From: JBBKWQ01 sp037969115
GTDB lineage: Bacteria > Actinomycetota > Acidimicrobiia > Acidimicrobiales > Ilumatobacteraceae
NCBI GenBank assembly: GCA_037969115.1
Contig: JBBKWQ010000419.1
Coordinates: 1-9,821, forward strand
Direction: 5' to 3'
DNA length: 9,821 bases
Notes under the pieces: model-generated
What the model saw: the letters and a program-made list of their open reading frames with translations, nothing else
Database searches by the model: none
What the model was told of the DNA's origin: nothing
Shown here: piece by piece, positions 1 to 6,507 of the stretch
How the letters are laid out: every line of letters starts with the position of its first letter
How positions within the stretch are numbered: the stretch's first letter is position 1
Made by a program: the position numbers and the translations under genes

Positions 1-31
1 CTCGTGGTAGTGCCCGACCCGTCGAGCGGAA

Positions 32-1330
32 CTACGCGACGAACACACGCACGATGAGCTCGTCGATCGCGTAACCATCCATCGCGGCCACGGTGAACGC
101 GGCAATCGGCGTGACCACCTCGTCACCGGCGGACGGGATCTCGTTCGCCGCATCGATCACGAAACCGGCCACGGTGTTCCAATCGCCGTCGGGCAGCTCG
201 ACGCCCGTGCATTCCTTGAACTGGTCGGGGCGGGTCGTACCACTCATGCGGAACGTGCCGTCGGGCAACCGCACACAGTTCCCGATCCGGCGATCGGACT
301 CGTCGTCGAAGTCACCGATCAATTCCTCGAGCAGGTCTTCCAGTGTCACCACGCCGACCACGGTGCCGAGCTCGTCGACGACCACCGCTATGTGCTGGCG
401 CTTGGTGCGCATCTCGAGCAGCAAGGTCTCGAGGAACTGCCCCTCCGGCGTGACCATCACCTTGCGAGTGATCTCTCCTGATGTGGTGGTGGCGCGCTCG
501 CTCGGCTCCATCCGCAGGATGTCTTTCGCATGCACGAATCCGCGCACGTGGTCGAGGTCGCCCTCATGCACGATCACTCGGGTACGACCCGTCCGGTGCG
601 CCTCCTTGGCTGCCTCATCGATGGGGGAATCGGCGGCGACGCAGACGATGTCGGGGCGAACCGTCATCGCGTCCGCCGCCACGAGACCCGACATCTGCAG
701 CGAGCGGGTGAGCAGCTCGTGGTGATCGGATTCCAGATCGCCGTGTCCGTGCGACTCGTCGAGCAGCAGCAACATGTCCGCGGGCGTGTGCGCCATGGCG
801 AGCTCACCCTGCGGTTCGACGCCGACCACCCTCACGACTGCGTTCGCCAACCCGTTCAGGAACCAGATGATCGGCCGGAACACGACCACGAACACCCGAA
901 ACGGGCGGACGAGACGCATCGCCGACTGTTCGGGATGCGAGATCGCCCACGACTTGGGCGCCATCTCGCCGACCACCATGTGGAGGAACACCACGATCGA
1001 CAGTGCAATCGCGAAGCTGAGGGCATGCATCAGACCAGACGGGATGCTGAACCAGCGATCGAATCCCGATTCGATGAGGTGGGCGACGGCCGGTTCGGCA
1101 ACGGCGCCGAGACCCAGCGAGGCCATGGTGATGCCCAGTTGTGCGCCCGCCAACATGAGCGTGAGCTCGCGAATACCGGCCAGCACGTGTTTGGCGGAAC
1201 TGTTGCCGTCGGCGGCGAGTTGCTCGATGCGAGACCGACGAGAGGCCAGCAGGGCGAACTCCGCGGCAACGAAGAACGCGTTGAGCGCGAGCAGGCTCAC
1301 CGCGATCAGGAACGCCATCTGCGTGCTCAT
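32..1330 (-). CDS. CNNM/CorC-type membrane protein with CBS pair (second of tandem pair)
   Basis: Probable integral-membrane cation (Mg2+) transporter or efflux protein of the CNNM/CorC (HlyC/CorC, DUF21) family, 432 aa. Residues 1-170 form the CNNM membrane domain: a hydrophobic first helix ending in AAEFALLASRR (about 22-32), the GAQLGITMASLGLG helix (62-75), and a later helix ending in GEMAPK (121-126), the family hallmark. A CBS-domain pair follows (about 219-275 and 288-340; second CBS with VVVDELGTVVGVVTLEDLLEE). The C-terminal CorC/HlyC domain (350-430) contains LPDGDWNTVAGFV. Length and domain order are complete for the family. The open frame extends 94 codons further upstream, but that part is arginine-rich antisense-like sequence over the neighbouring gene; the ATG chosen begins immediately before the first membrane helix and overlaps the upstream gene's stop as ATGA. 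No strong Shine-Dalgarno is seen, so coupling to the upstream gene is likely. Transport substrate is inferred from family only. Confidence 0.93.
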   Translation of the reverse strand: MSTQMAFLIAVSLLALNAFFVAAEFALLASRRSRIEQLAADGNSSAKHVLAGIRELTLMLAGAQLGITMASLGLGAVAEPAVAHLIESGFDRWFSIPSGLMHALSFAIALSIVVFLHMVVGEMAPKSWAISHPEQSAMRLVRPFRVFVVVFRPIIWFLNGLANAVVRVVGVEPQGELAMAHTPADMLLLLDESHGHGDLESDHHELLTRSLQMSGLVAADAMTVRPDIVCVAADSPIDEAAKEAHRTGRTRVIVHEGDLDHVRGFVHAKDILRMEPSERATTTSGEITRKVMVTPEGQFLETLLLEMRTKRQHIAVVVDELGTVVGVVTLEDLLEELIGDFDDESDRRIGNCVRLPDGTFRMSGTTRPDQFKECTGVELPDGDWNTVAGFVIDAANEIPSAGDEVVTPIAAFTVAAMDGYAIDELIVRVFVA

Positions 1331-2703
1331 TCGGCACCATCTCGTTCGGACTCTTCGCGTTCGGACTCGGCGCTCTCGCCTTCGCCTTCGCCCTCGCCCT
1401 CGCCCTCGGGAGCTTCGACCACCGACAGCCGCACCTGCTCGATAGCCCAGTCCTGAACGGCCAACACCTCGATCTCGACACCGTCGATCTCCACGGTCTC
1501 GCCGACATCGGGAATGTGCTCGAGCCGTTCGAGCACGAGACCGGCCACCGTGTCGTAGTCGCCGTCGGGCAAGACCACTCCCGTGACGCGTTCGATCTCG
1601 TCGACCCGCCAATCACCCGGCACCGTCCACGCCCCGTCGGCTTCCTCGAGTGGATGCTCGCCGGCGTCGCTCTCGTCGTACTCGTCGGCGATGTCGCCGA
1701 CCAGCTCCTCGACGACGTCCTCGAGCGTGACGATGCCGGCCGGACCGCCGTACTCGTCGATCACGATGGCCATCTCGGTCGAGTGCAGTCGTAGCTCGTA
1801 CAGCACGGTTCGCAGCTTGGCAGCCTCGGGCACCACGAGCACCGGCTGATCGAAGTCGTCGACCAACGTCGTCGCGAGCTCCGACATCGGAACACCCAGC
1901 AGGTCTTTGGCATGGACGATGCCGTGGATCGCGCCGTCGGCGTCGAGCACCGGGAATCTCGAATGCGTCGACTGCATGAGCTCGCGCAGGTCGGCAGCGG
2001 TCGCAGTGGCCTCGATCGTGACGACCCGGTTCCATGGTTCCATCGCGTCTGATGCGTCGAGCTCCGCGAAGTCGATCGCCCGGTCGAGCAAGGCTGCCTG
2101 TTGCACCGAGAGTGAACCGAATTCAGCCGACGAGTCGACGATCAGGTCGAGTTCGTCCGCCGACACCGAGCCGTGCAGCTCATCGACTGGTTCGATGCCG
2201 AAGGCGCGCAGCAGCCGGTTCGCCGAGCCGTCGAAGAGGCGGATGAACGGACGCGCAACGCGCATGAACATCCACGTCGAGGGCGCCAACACACGCGCAA
2301 CCGGCTCGGCCTTGGTGATGGCCAGGTTCTTGGGGGCCAGCTCACCGAACACCATCTGTGCCACAGTCGCCAGGACGAACGCTGTGGCGAAAGCGATCCC
2401 GAAACTTGCCGACTCGGGGACACCGAAGGTCTCGAGGACCGGTTCGATCGCGCCTGCGATCGCGGGTTCGGCGATGAATCCGACGACCAACGAAGTGACC
2501 GTGATGCCCAGCTGGGCACCCGACAGCATGAAGCTCAGCTGCTGATGCACGTCGAGCGCCCGCGCCGACTTCTTGTCGCCCTGTTCGGCCCCTTCGACGA
2601 ACTTGCCGCGGCGCGCCGCCACGAACGCGAACTCCGCTGCCACGAAGTAACCGTTCGCCGCGATCAGCAGCACGACGGCGAGAAGCCCTAACGCGGTCAA
2701 CAT
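1327..2703 (-). CDS. CNNM/CorC-type membrane protein with CBS pair and acidic Glu-Gly tail (first of tandem pair)
   Basis: Paralogue of the downstream neighbour, 458 aa, with the same architecture. The CNNM membrane domain (1-170) has AANGYFVAAEFAFVAARR (15-32), SGAQLGITVTSLVVGFIAEP (61-80) and GELAPKNLAI (120-129). The CBS pair lies at about 218-272 and 284-340 (MAIVIDEYGGPAGIVTLEDV at 311-330), and the CorC/HlyC domain at about 355-430 (LPDGDYDTVAGLV). In this family the CBS pair binds nucleotide and the membrane dimer moves Mg2+ or a related cation; substrate here is inferred. The last 29 residues are a low-complexity tail, a Glu-Gly dipeptide run followed by Ser/Glu/Arg-rich sequence, absent from the paralogue. 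The ATG start directly precedes the first hydrophobic helix; no clear Shine-Dalgarno is visible. The gene ends in the ATGA overlap with the next gene, so the two products are probably made together and could heterodimerise. Confidence 0.93.
   Translation of the reverse strand: MLTALGLLAVVLLIAANGYFVAAEFAFVAARRGKFVEGAEQGDKKSARALDVHQQLSFMLSGAQLGITVTSLVVGFIAEPAIAGAIEPVLETFGVPESASFGIAFATAFVLATVAQMVFGELAPKNLAITKAEPVARVLAPSTWMFMRVARPFIRLFDGSANRLLRAFGIEPVDELHGSVSADELDLIVDSSAEFGSLSVQQAALLDRAIDFAELDASDAMEPWNRVVTIEATATAADLRELMQSTHSRFPVLDADGAIHGIVHAKDLLGVPMSELATTLVDDFDQPVLVVPEAAKLRTVLYELRLHSTEMAIVIDEYGGPAGIVTLEDVVEELVGDIADEYDESDAGEHPLEEADGAWTVPGDWRVDEIERVTGVVLPDGDYDTVAGLVLERLEHIPDVGETVEIDGVEIEVLAVQDWAIEQVRLSVVEAPEGEGEGEGEGESAESEREESERDGAE
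1375..1410 (-). repeat. Hexanucleotide repeat encoding a Glu-Gly run
   Basis: About five and a half tandem copies of a 6-bp unit (YTCGCC on the plus strand) encode EGEGEGEGEG near the C-terminus of the first CNNM protein (residues about 433-444). Just downstream in the gene, the 11-mer cgttcggactc occurs twice 15 bp apart (1343-1353 and 1358-1368), encoding the SER-rich end. This simple repeat could vary in copy number by slippage, always in frame because the unit is 6 bp. Confidence 0.85.
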
Positions 2704-2775
2704 GGAGCCGTCAGGCGGAAGGTTTCAGTCTGGACATTGGCTGTTACGAGACTATCGACGGTGCGGCGTCCGCGC
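2704..2775. other. Short intergenic gap between the Ig-like membrane protein and the CNNM pair
   Basis: These 72 nt separate two genes read leftward. I see no convincing terminator hairpin with a T-run and no Shine-Dalgarno close to the CNNM start. One hexamer on the minus strand (TAGTCT, plus positions 2749-2754) fits a loose actinobacterial -10 pattern (TANNNT) but has no recognisable -35. The gap is compatible with either operon read-through or a weak internal promoter. Confidence 0.4.
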
Positions 2776-4044
2776 TCAGGAGTCGTCGGCGGGGAACAGT
2801 CGACCGGTCACCAGCACAGCGACCTCGCACTGTGTCCCGGTCGTGTCGCCGACCCCTTCGCAGCGCGACGTGAGCGCGATCGTGTCGTCGGGCCCGAAGC
2901 CGAGCGGGCTGACCCTCGGTTGGAACTCGTTGGCCGCCGCCATCGCGCCGAGGTTCCACTGGTAGAGCGGCTGACCGTTGCCGAGCAGCACGGCCGTTCC
3001 GCTGTCGCCGTTCGGATTCTGGAGCACGACGTCGGTGAGCTCGAACCTCGAGTCGGGCGGCACGGTGAAGTCACGCGAACCCTCCTGATTGAGTCCGGCC
3101 GACACGGCCAATCTGATCCAGAACAGCTCCCCCGCCGCTTCTTCGGCCACGAGTACCGGCGGCCCGTCGACGGTGTCGGGAGTTGAATCCGTGGTCGTCT
3201 CGTCGCCACTGGGTACCTCGGTGGTGTCGACCTCGACGACGGGCACTGTCGCGTCCTCGAGTTCGGCGATTCGGTCGGCGACCGCAACGTCGGCCGCGTC
3301 GCGGAGCTCCGGGCGGATCAACGCGAACCAAGCCGCGACGAGCAAGCCGACGAGCGCCGCAGCACCGACGAGTCGCCGGATCAACTGCCCCGGAATGGTC
3401 GGCGGTTGGATCAAGGCACCGCGGGCAGCCGCCGGTTCATGGTCTTGTTGCGTTGCCTCGATCTCGAAATCGAGCTGACGTTCTGTTCGCCGGAACACAC
3501 CGCGATTCGCGGTGAGCTTCAGCCGCACGAGGCTGCTCGCGCCCGGAGACACACCGATGGCGGGCGGGTCGAACTGGCCATCGACGCGATTGGTGCTGTC
3601 GATCAGGTGCAGCCGACAGGTGGCCAGGCTGTTGCCGTGATTCTCCACCATGAACTCGTAGGTGGCTCGGTGGCGACCCCGCTGCAGCGGCTGGAGCAGC
3701 GTGATGCGGCGATCGTCGAACGGCTGCACATCGAGCACTATCTCGGCGGTCACGGTGCTGTCTGGATCGCTCTGGGGAATCACCCGGACGGCCGCAGGTG
3801 TTGCTCCGGCGCTCGTGGTGTCGAGCACGGGTGGCCTGATGACGACTTCGACGACGTCGGTGGATCCGGCGAACAGCGTGATCGTGGGACGGGTGACCGT
3901 GAGCCATGCGGCGGAGAGACCGGCCGGGAGCAGGGTGAACGTCTCGGTCGAATCGCCGAGGTTCTCGACGGCGACCGACACCGACGAGGGTGTGCCGGGC
4001 TGCACCGACATCTCTTCGTGTTCGAACCAGACCTGTACCGACAC
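2776..4044 (-). CDS. Membrane-anchored protein with two N-terminal Ig-like (NEW3/COG1470-type) domains
   Basis: A 422-aa single-pass membrane protein. The N-terminal half holds two Ig-like beta domains of the type found in actinobacterial proteins often named 'hydrolytic protein' (COG1470-like). Domain 1 is about 1-108 (VQPGTPSSVSVAVENLGD, then LSAAWLTV). Domain 2 is about 113-212 (YEFMVENHGNS, IGVSPGASSLVRLKL). A single transmembrane helix at about 225-243 follows two arginines, which by the positive-inside rule puts the beta domains in the cytoplasm and the C-terminus outside. After a Thr/Asp/Glu/Pro-rich linker (260-300) comes a small extracytoplasmic domain (302-422) with two cysteines (395, 406) that could form a disulfide. 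No signal peptide or catalytic motif is visible, so the 'hydrolytic' name is not supported here. The start is a GTG; the frame is closed by a stop 48 nt further upstream with no better start between. It may be cotranscribed with the CNNM pair 72 nt downstream. Function unknown. Confidence 0.85.
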   Translation of the reverse strand: MSVQVWFEHEEMSVQPGTPSSVSVAVENLGDSTETFTLLPAGLSAAWLTVTRPTITLFAGSTDVVEVVIRPPVLDTTSAGATPAAVRVIPQSDPDSTVTAEIVLDVQPFDDRRITLLQPLQRGRHRATYEFMVENHGNSLATCRLHLIDSTNRVDGQFDPPAIGVSPGASSLVRLKLTANRGVFRRTERQLDFEIEATQQDHEPAAARGALIQPPTIPGQLIRRLVGAAALVGLLVAAWFALIRPELRDAADVAVADRIAELEDATVPVVEVDTTEVPSGDETTTDSTPDTVDGPPVLVAEEAAGELFWIRLAVSAGLNQEGSRDFTVPPDSRFELTDVVLQNPNGDSGTAVLLGNGQPLYQWNLGAMAAANEFQPRVSPLGFGPDDTIALTSRCEGVGDTTGTQCEVAVLVTGRLFPADDS

Positions 4045-4051
4045 GGCCGCG

Positions 4052-4057
4052 ACGCTA
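4052..4057 (-). promoter_or_regulatory. Candidate -10 element for the leftward operon (leaderless)
   Basis: On the minus strand TAGCGT matches the actinobacterial -10 pattern TANNNT and lies 7 nt before the GTG start of the Ig-like membrane protein. Transcription would begin at or one base before the start codon, giving a leaderless mRNA, which agrees with the absence of a Shine-Dalgarno. No good -35 is seen. Confidence 0.4.
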
Positions 4058-4074
4058 TCGGCTGAGACGCCGAT
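4057..4074. repeat. Perfect 6-6-6 inverted repeat in the divergent promoter region
   Basis: ATCGGC, a 6-nt spacer (TGAGAC), then GCCGAT. It lies in the 85-nt gap between the divergent Ig-like membrane protein gene and hemB, directly upstream of the candidate leftward -10 element (sharing its first base), so it covers the -10/-35 spacer of that promoter and is about 56 nt upstream of the hemB start. The form suits a dimeric regulator binding site, but a chance 6-bp repeat in GC-rich DNA is possible. Confidence 0.4.
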
Positions 4075-4117
4075 GTTCGGAGCATTCCCTCATGCGGCGC
4101 ACGGCGTCCCAGCCCAA

Positions 4118-4123
4118 TACCAT
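4118..4123 (+). promoter_or_regulatory. Candidate hemB -10 element (leaderless)
   Basis: TACCAT fits TANNNT and ends 6 nt before the hemB ATG, so the expected transcription start (7 nt past the hexamer end) is the A of that ATG. There is no purine-rich Shine-Dalgarno upstream of the ATG. A -35 match is not evident, which is common in actinobacterial promoters. Confidence 0.45.
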
Positions 4124-4129
4124 GCGTTC

Positions 4130-5137
4130 ATGCCTGGCTCTCACGCCAACTATCCCACCGCCCGCCCACGACGGCTCCGCCACCACGCGGCGATTCGCGA
4201 GTTGGTGGCCGAGACCACGGTTGGCGTGAACGACCTGATCGCGCCACTGTTCGTGCGCGAGGGCATCGCCGAGCCGCAGCCGATCACGTCACTGCCCGGC
4301 GTGGTGCAGCACACCCGCGACAGCCTGCGCGCCGAGGTCACCGAACTGGCGACACTCGGCGTGAAGGGTGTGATCCTGTTCGGCGTTCCCGCCGAGAAGG
4401 ACCCGATCGGGTCGGGGGCCTACGACCCCGAGGGCATCGTGCAGGTCGCGGTGGCCGACCTGGTCGGCGACGTGGGTGGCGACGTCGCGATCATGACCGA
4501 TCTGTGCGTCGACGAGTACACGAGCCATGGCCATTGCGGCATCGTTCGGGCCGACGGCACCGTCGACAACGACGCAACACTCGACATCTACGCGATGGCA
4601 GCGCTGGCCCAAGCCCGTGCCGGAGCCCACGTCGTCGCGCCGAGCGGCATGATGGACGGGCAGGTCGGCGTGATTCGTTCGGCACTCGACGCCGAGGGTT
4701 TCGTCGATGTGGCGATCATGGCCTACTCGGCCAAGTATGCGAGCGCGCTGTACGCGCCGTTCCGCGACGCCGCCGACGTCACGATCACCGGTGACGGCAA
4801 TCGGAAGGGTTACCAGCAGGATCCCCGCAACGCCCGCGAGGCGATCACCGAGGTCGAGGCCGACATCGCGCAGGGCGCCGACATCGTGATGGTGAAGCCG
4901 GCCCTGGCATATCTCGACATCGTCGCCGCGGTGCGATCGTGCACCACACTCCCCGTCGCTGCGTACCACGTGAGCGGTGAGTACTCGATGATCAAGGCAG
5001 CCGCTGCGAACGGCTGGATCGATCACGACGCGGTCGCCCTCGAACACCTCACCGCAATCAAACGGGCTGGCGCCGACATCGTGCTCACCTATCTCACCCG
5101 TTGGTTCGCAGAACACGCCGCCGGAGGCTCCGCATGA
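4130..5137 (+). CDS. hemB: Porphobilinogen synthase (delta-aminolevulinic acid dehydratase)
   Basis: Condenses two 5-aminolevulinates into porphobilinogen, the first pyrrole of heme, siroheme and cobalamin synthesis; cytosolic. The 335-aa product has full family length. Both active-site lysines are visible: K202 in SAKYASALYAPFRDA and K256 in MVKPALAYLD. The flexible lid and allosteric region is present as DGNRKGYQQDPRNAREA (222-238). The metal segment reads DLCVDEYTSHGHCG (124-137). Relative to the E. coli zinc enzyme, which uses three cysteines, the first (C126) and third (C136) are kept and the second is Asp (D128), so the site is a Cys/Asp hybrid. The frame is open far upstream, but homology starts near the chosen ATG, and a -10 element placed for leaderless transcription supports it. 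The 3' end overlaps hemL by ATGA, so the two are coupled. Confidence 0.96.
   Translation: MPGSHANYPTARPRRLRHHAAIRELVAETTVGVNDLIAPLFVREGIAEPQPITSLPGVVQHTRDSLRAEVTELATLGVKGVILFGVPAEKDPIGSGAYDPEGIVQVAVADLVGDVGGDVAIMTDLCVDEYTSHGHCGIVRADGTVDNDATLDIYAMAALAQARAGAHVVAPSGMMDGQVGVIRSALDAEGFVDVAIMAYSAKYASALYAPFRDAADVTITGDGNRKGYQQDPRNAREAITEVEADIAQGADIVMVKPALAYLDIVAAVRSCTTLPVAAYHVSGEYSMIKAAAANGWIDHDAVALEHLTAIKRAGADIVLTYLTRWFAEHAAGGSA
5123..5127 (+). promoter_or_regulatory. Strong Shine-Dalgarno for hemL
   Basis: GGAGG lies 6 nt before the ATG at 5134, inside the end of hemB. It is the clearest ribosome-binding site in the window and favours this ATG over the later GTG at 5206, even though the later start would give a HemL of conventional length. 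The bases also encode Ala-Gly-Gly of HemB, so part of the match could be coincidental. Confidence 0.65.
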
Positions 5138-5205
5138 TCCCCTTGTGCCAACCCGAGACGTGCGCCGCCGCCGGCTGCACGGCAACCGTGTGCACCGGCG
5201 CCGGC
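5134..5205 (+). other. HemL N-terminal extension with four Cys at 5-residue intervals
   Basis: The first 24 codons of hemL encode a segment with cysteines at positions 5, 10, 15 and 20 (C-x4-C-x4-C-x4-C) before the conserved HemL fold. Codon third positions remain mostly G or C, as in the rest of the gene. This is not part of the known catalytic domain. It could bind a metal or act as a redox or regulatory tail, or be untranslated if the GTG at 5206 is the true start. Confidence 0.55.
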
Positions 5206-6477
5206 GTGCCGTCGAACGACACGTTGTTCACGCGCTCGACGCTCGTGATCCCCGGTGGGGTCAACTCGTCGATTCGCGCGTTCAAGTCGGTTGGCGGGCA
5301 GCCGTATGTGGTCGCCCGAGCGTCGGGCGCCGAAGTGTTCGACGTGGAGGGGAAGCGGTACATCGATCTGGTGCAGAGCTACGGCGCTGTCATCCTGGGC
5401 CACGGACATCCCGCCATCACCGAGGCAATCACCAGGGCCGCTGCCGACGGCACGTCGTACGGCGCGCCGACGCCCCGCGAGATGAAGCTGGCCGAAGCCG
5501 TGTCGGAACGTGTCGAAAGTTGCGAGCTCGTGCGGTTCATGAACTCGGGTACCGAAGCGACCAGCACTGCTGTTCGTTTGGGCCGGGGCTACACGGGCCG
5601 CGACCGAGTGGTGATCTTCCATGGCAACTTCCACGGGGCCACCGACGCTCTCCTCGCAGCCGGTGGGAGCGGAGTCGCGACACTCGGGCTGCCGGGAACC
5701 GCTGGTGTGCCTGCCGGTGCCGTGGCCGAGACGATGGTCGTGCCCTACAACCAGGTGCCCACGCTCGACGACACCGTCGCCTGCGTGATCGTCGAACCCG
5801 TGGCCGCCAACATGGGTGTTGTCGCACCGAACGACGGTTTCCTCGAGGGTCTCCGGGCCGAGTGCGACCGGGTGGGCGCGGTGCTCGTTTTCGACGAGGT
5901 CATCACGGGTTTCCGTCTGGGTTCGGGTGGAGCGCAGGCCAAGTACGACGTGAAAGCCGATCTCACCACGTTCGGCAAGATCGTGGGTGGTGGCCTCCCG
6001 ATCGGTGCGCTCGGGGGCAGGCGGGACATCATGTCGACCTTGTCGCCGCTCGGAACCGTGTTCCACTCGGGAACACTGTCGGGCAACCCGATCGCCACGG
6101 CGGCCGGGCTCGCCGCGCTCGATCTGCTCGACGGCGACGTCTACATCGAGTTGATGGCACGTACCCGCCACTTGTCAGCCCTGATGCGAGACGCTTGCGT
6201 CGCAGCCGGCTTCGCCGCGCAGTTCCCGGTGGTCGGCACTCTGATGGGCATGGTGTGCGGAGACGTGCCGCGACCCACCGACTTCGACGGCGCCAAGCGC
6301 ACCGACGAGGCCGCCTACGGGCGGTTCTTCCATGCCATGCTGAAGGAGGGCGTAGCGATGGCCCCCGGCGCGTACGAGGCGATTTTCGTGGGTACGGCCC
6401 ATACCGACGAGGTCATCGACGAGATCGGCGAGTGCACTCACCGGGCCGCCGAGGATGTGATGTCTCGATCGGCGTGA
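5134..6477 (+). CDS. hemL: Glutamate-1-semialdehyde 2,1-aminomutase with Cys-rich N-terminal extension
   Basis: PLP enzyme that converts glutamate-1-semialdehyde to 5-aminolevulinate, the step before HemB in the C5 tetrapyrrole pathway; cytosolic dimer in the family. The PLP lysine is K282 in TTFGKIVGGGLPIGALGGR. Other hallmarks are VIPGGVNSSIRAF (38-50), MNSGTEA (136-142), FHGNFHGATD (162-171), FDEVITGFR (253-261) and the HSGTLSGNP loop (311-319). With the ATG at 5134 the product is 447 aa, about 20 longer than usual. The family-like sequence begins near residue 26, and the extra N-terminus has Cys at 5, 10, 15 and 20. A GTG at 5206 would give a 423-aa protein of standard length but has no ribosome-binding site, while the ATG has GGAGG and an ATGA overlap with hemB. 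I prefer the ATG, moderately; the enzyme assignment itself is firm. Confidence 0.95.
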   Translation: MIPLCQPETCAAAGCTATVCTGAGVPSNDTLFTRSTLVIPGGVNSSIRAFKSVGGQPYVVARASGAEVFDVEGKRYIDLVQSYGAVILGHGHPAITEAITRAAADGTSYGAPTPREMKLAEAVSERVESCELVRFMNSGTEATSTAVRLGRGYTGRDRVVIFHGNFHGATDALLAAGGSGVATLGLPGTAGVPAGAVAETMVVPYNQVPTLDDTVACVIVEPVAANMGVVAPNDGFLEGLRAECDRVGAVLVFDEVITGFRLGSGGAQAKYDVKADLTTFGKIVGGGLPIGALGGRRDIMSTLSPLGTVFHSGTLSGNPIATAAGLAALDLLDGDVYIELMARTRHLSALMRDACVAAGFAAQFPVVGTLMGMVCGDVPRPTDFDGAKRTDEAAYGRFFHAMLKEGVAMAPGAYEAIFVGTAHTDEVIDEIGECTHRAAEDVMSRSA

Positions 6478-6485
6478 ACATCGGT

Positions 6486-6507
6486 TGCGCGAACTGCGTT
6501 CAGCGCA
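6486..6507. terminator. Hairpin at the convergent hemL / protease junction
   Basis: TGCGC-GAAC, a TGC loop, then GTTC-A-GCGCA form a 9-bp stem with one bulged A, starting 8 nt after the hemL stop and spanning the stop codon of the convergent protease gene. There is no U-tract on either strand, so it is not a canonical intrinsic terminator. Its position between two converging genes suggests a shared termination or RNA-stabilising role. Confidence 0.45.

Noticed and set aside
1375..1410. CRISPR-like or regulatory direct repeat array
   Set aside because: The units are only 6 bp, contiguous and in frame within a coding sequence; it is a low-complexity Glu-Gly codon repeat.
530..1456. 308-residue open frame on the plus strand antisense to the CNNM gene
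   Set aside because: His/Arg/Asp-rich composition matches an antisense shadow of a GC-rich gene; no start signal and no recognisable domain.
804..1616. Long open frame on the minus strand overlapping the CNNM junction in another frame
   Set aside because: Arg/Ser/Pro-rich translation without domains, lying over two CNNM genes with clear family motifs; typical of spurious open frames in GC-rich DNA.
3662..4129. N-terminal extension of hemB over the divergent gene
   Set aside because: The frame is open upstream, but it is antisense to the Ig-like membrane protein, and HemB homology starts near the ATG at 4130, where a -10 element is also well placed.
5089..6171. 360-residue minus-strand open frame opposite hemL
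   Set aside because: Antisense to a well-defined HemL; composition is His/Arg/Gly-rich with no motif.
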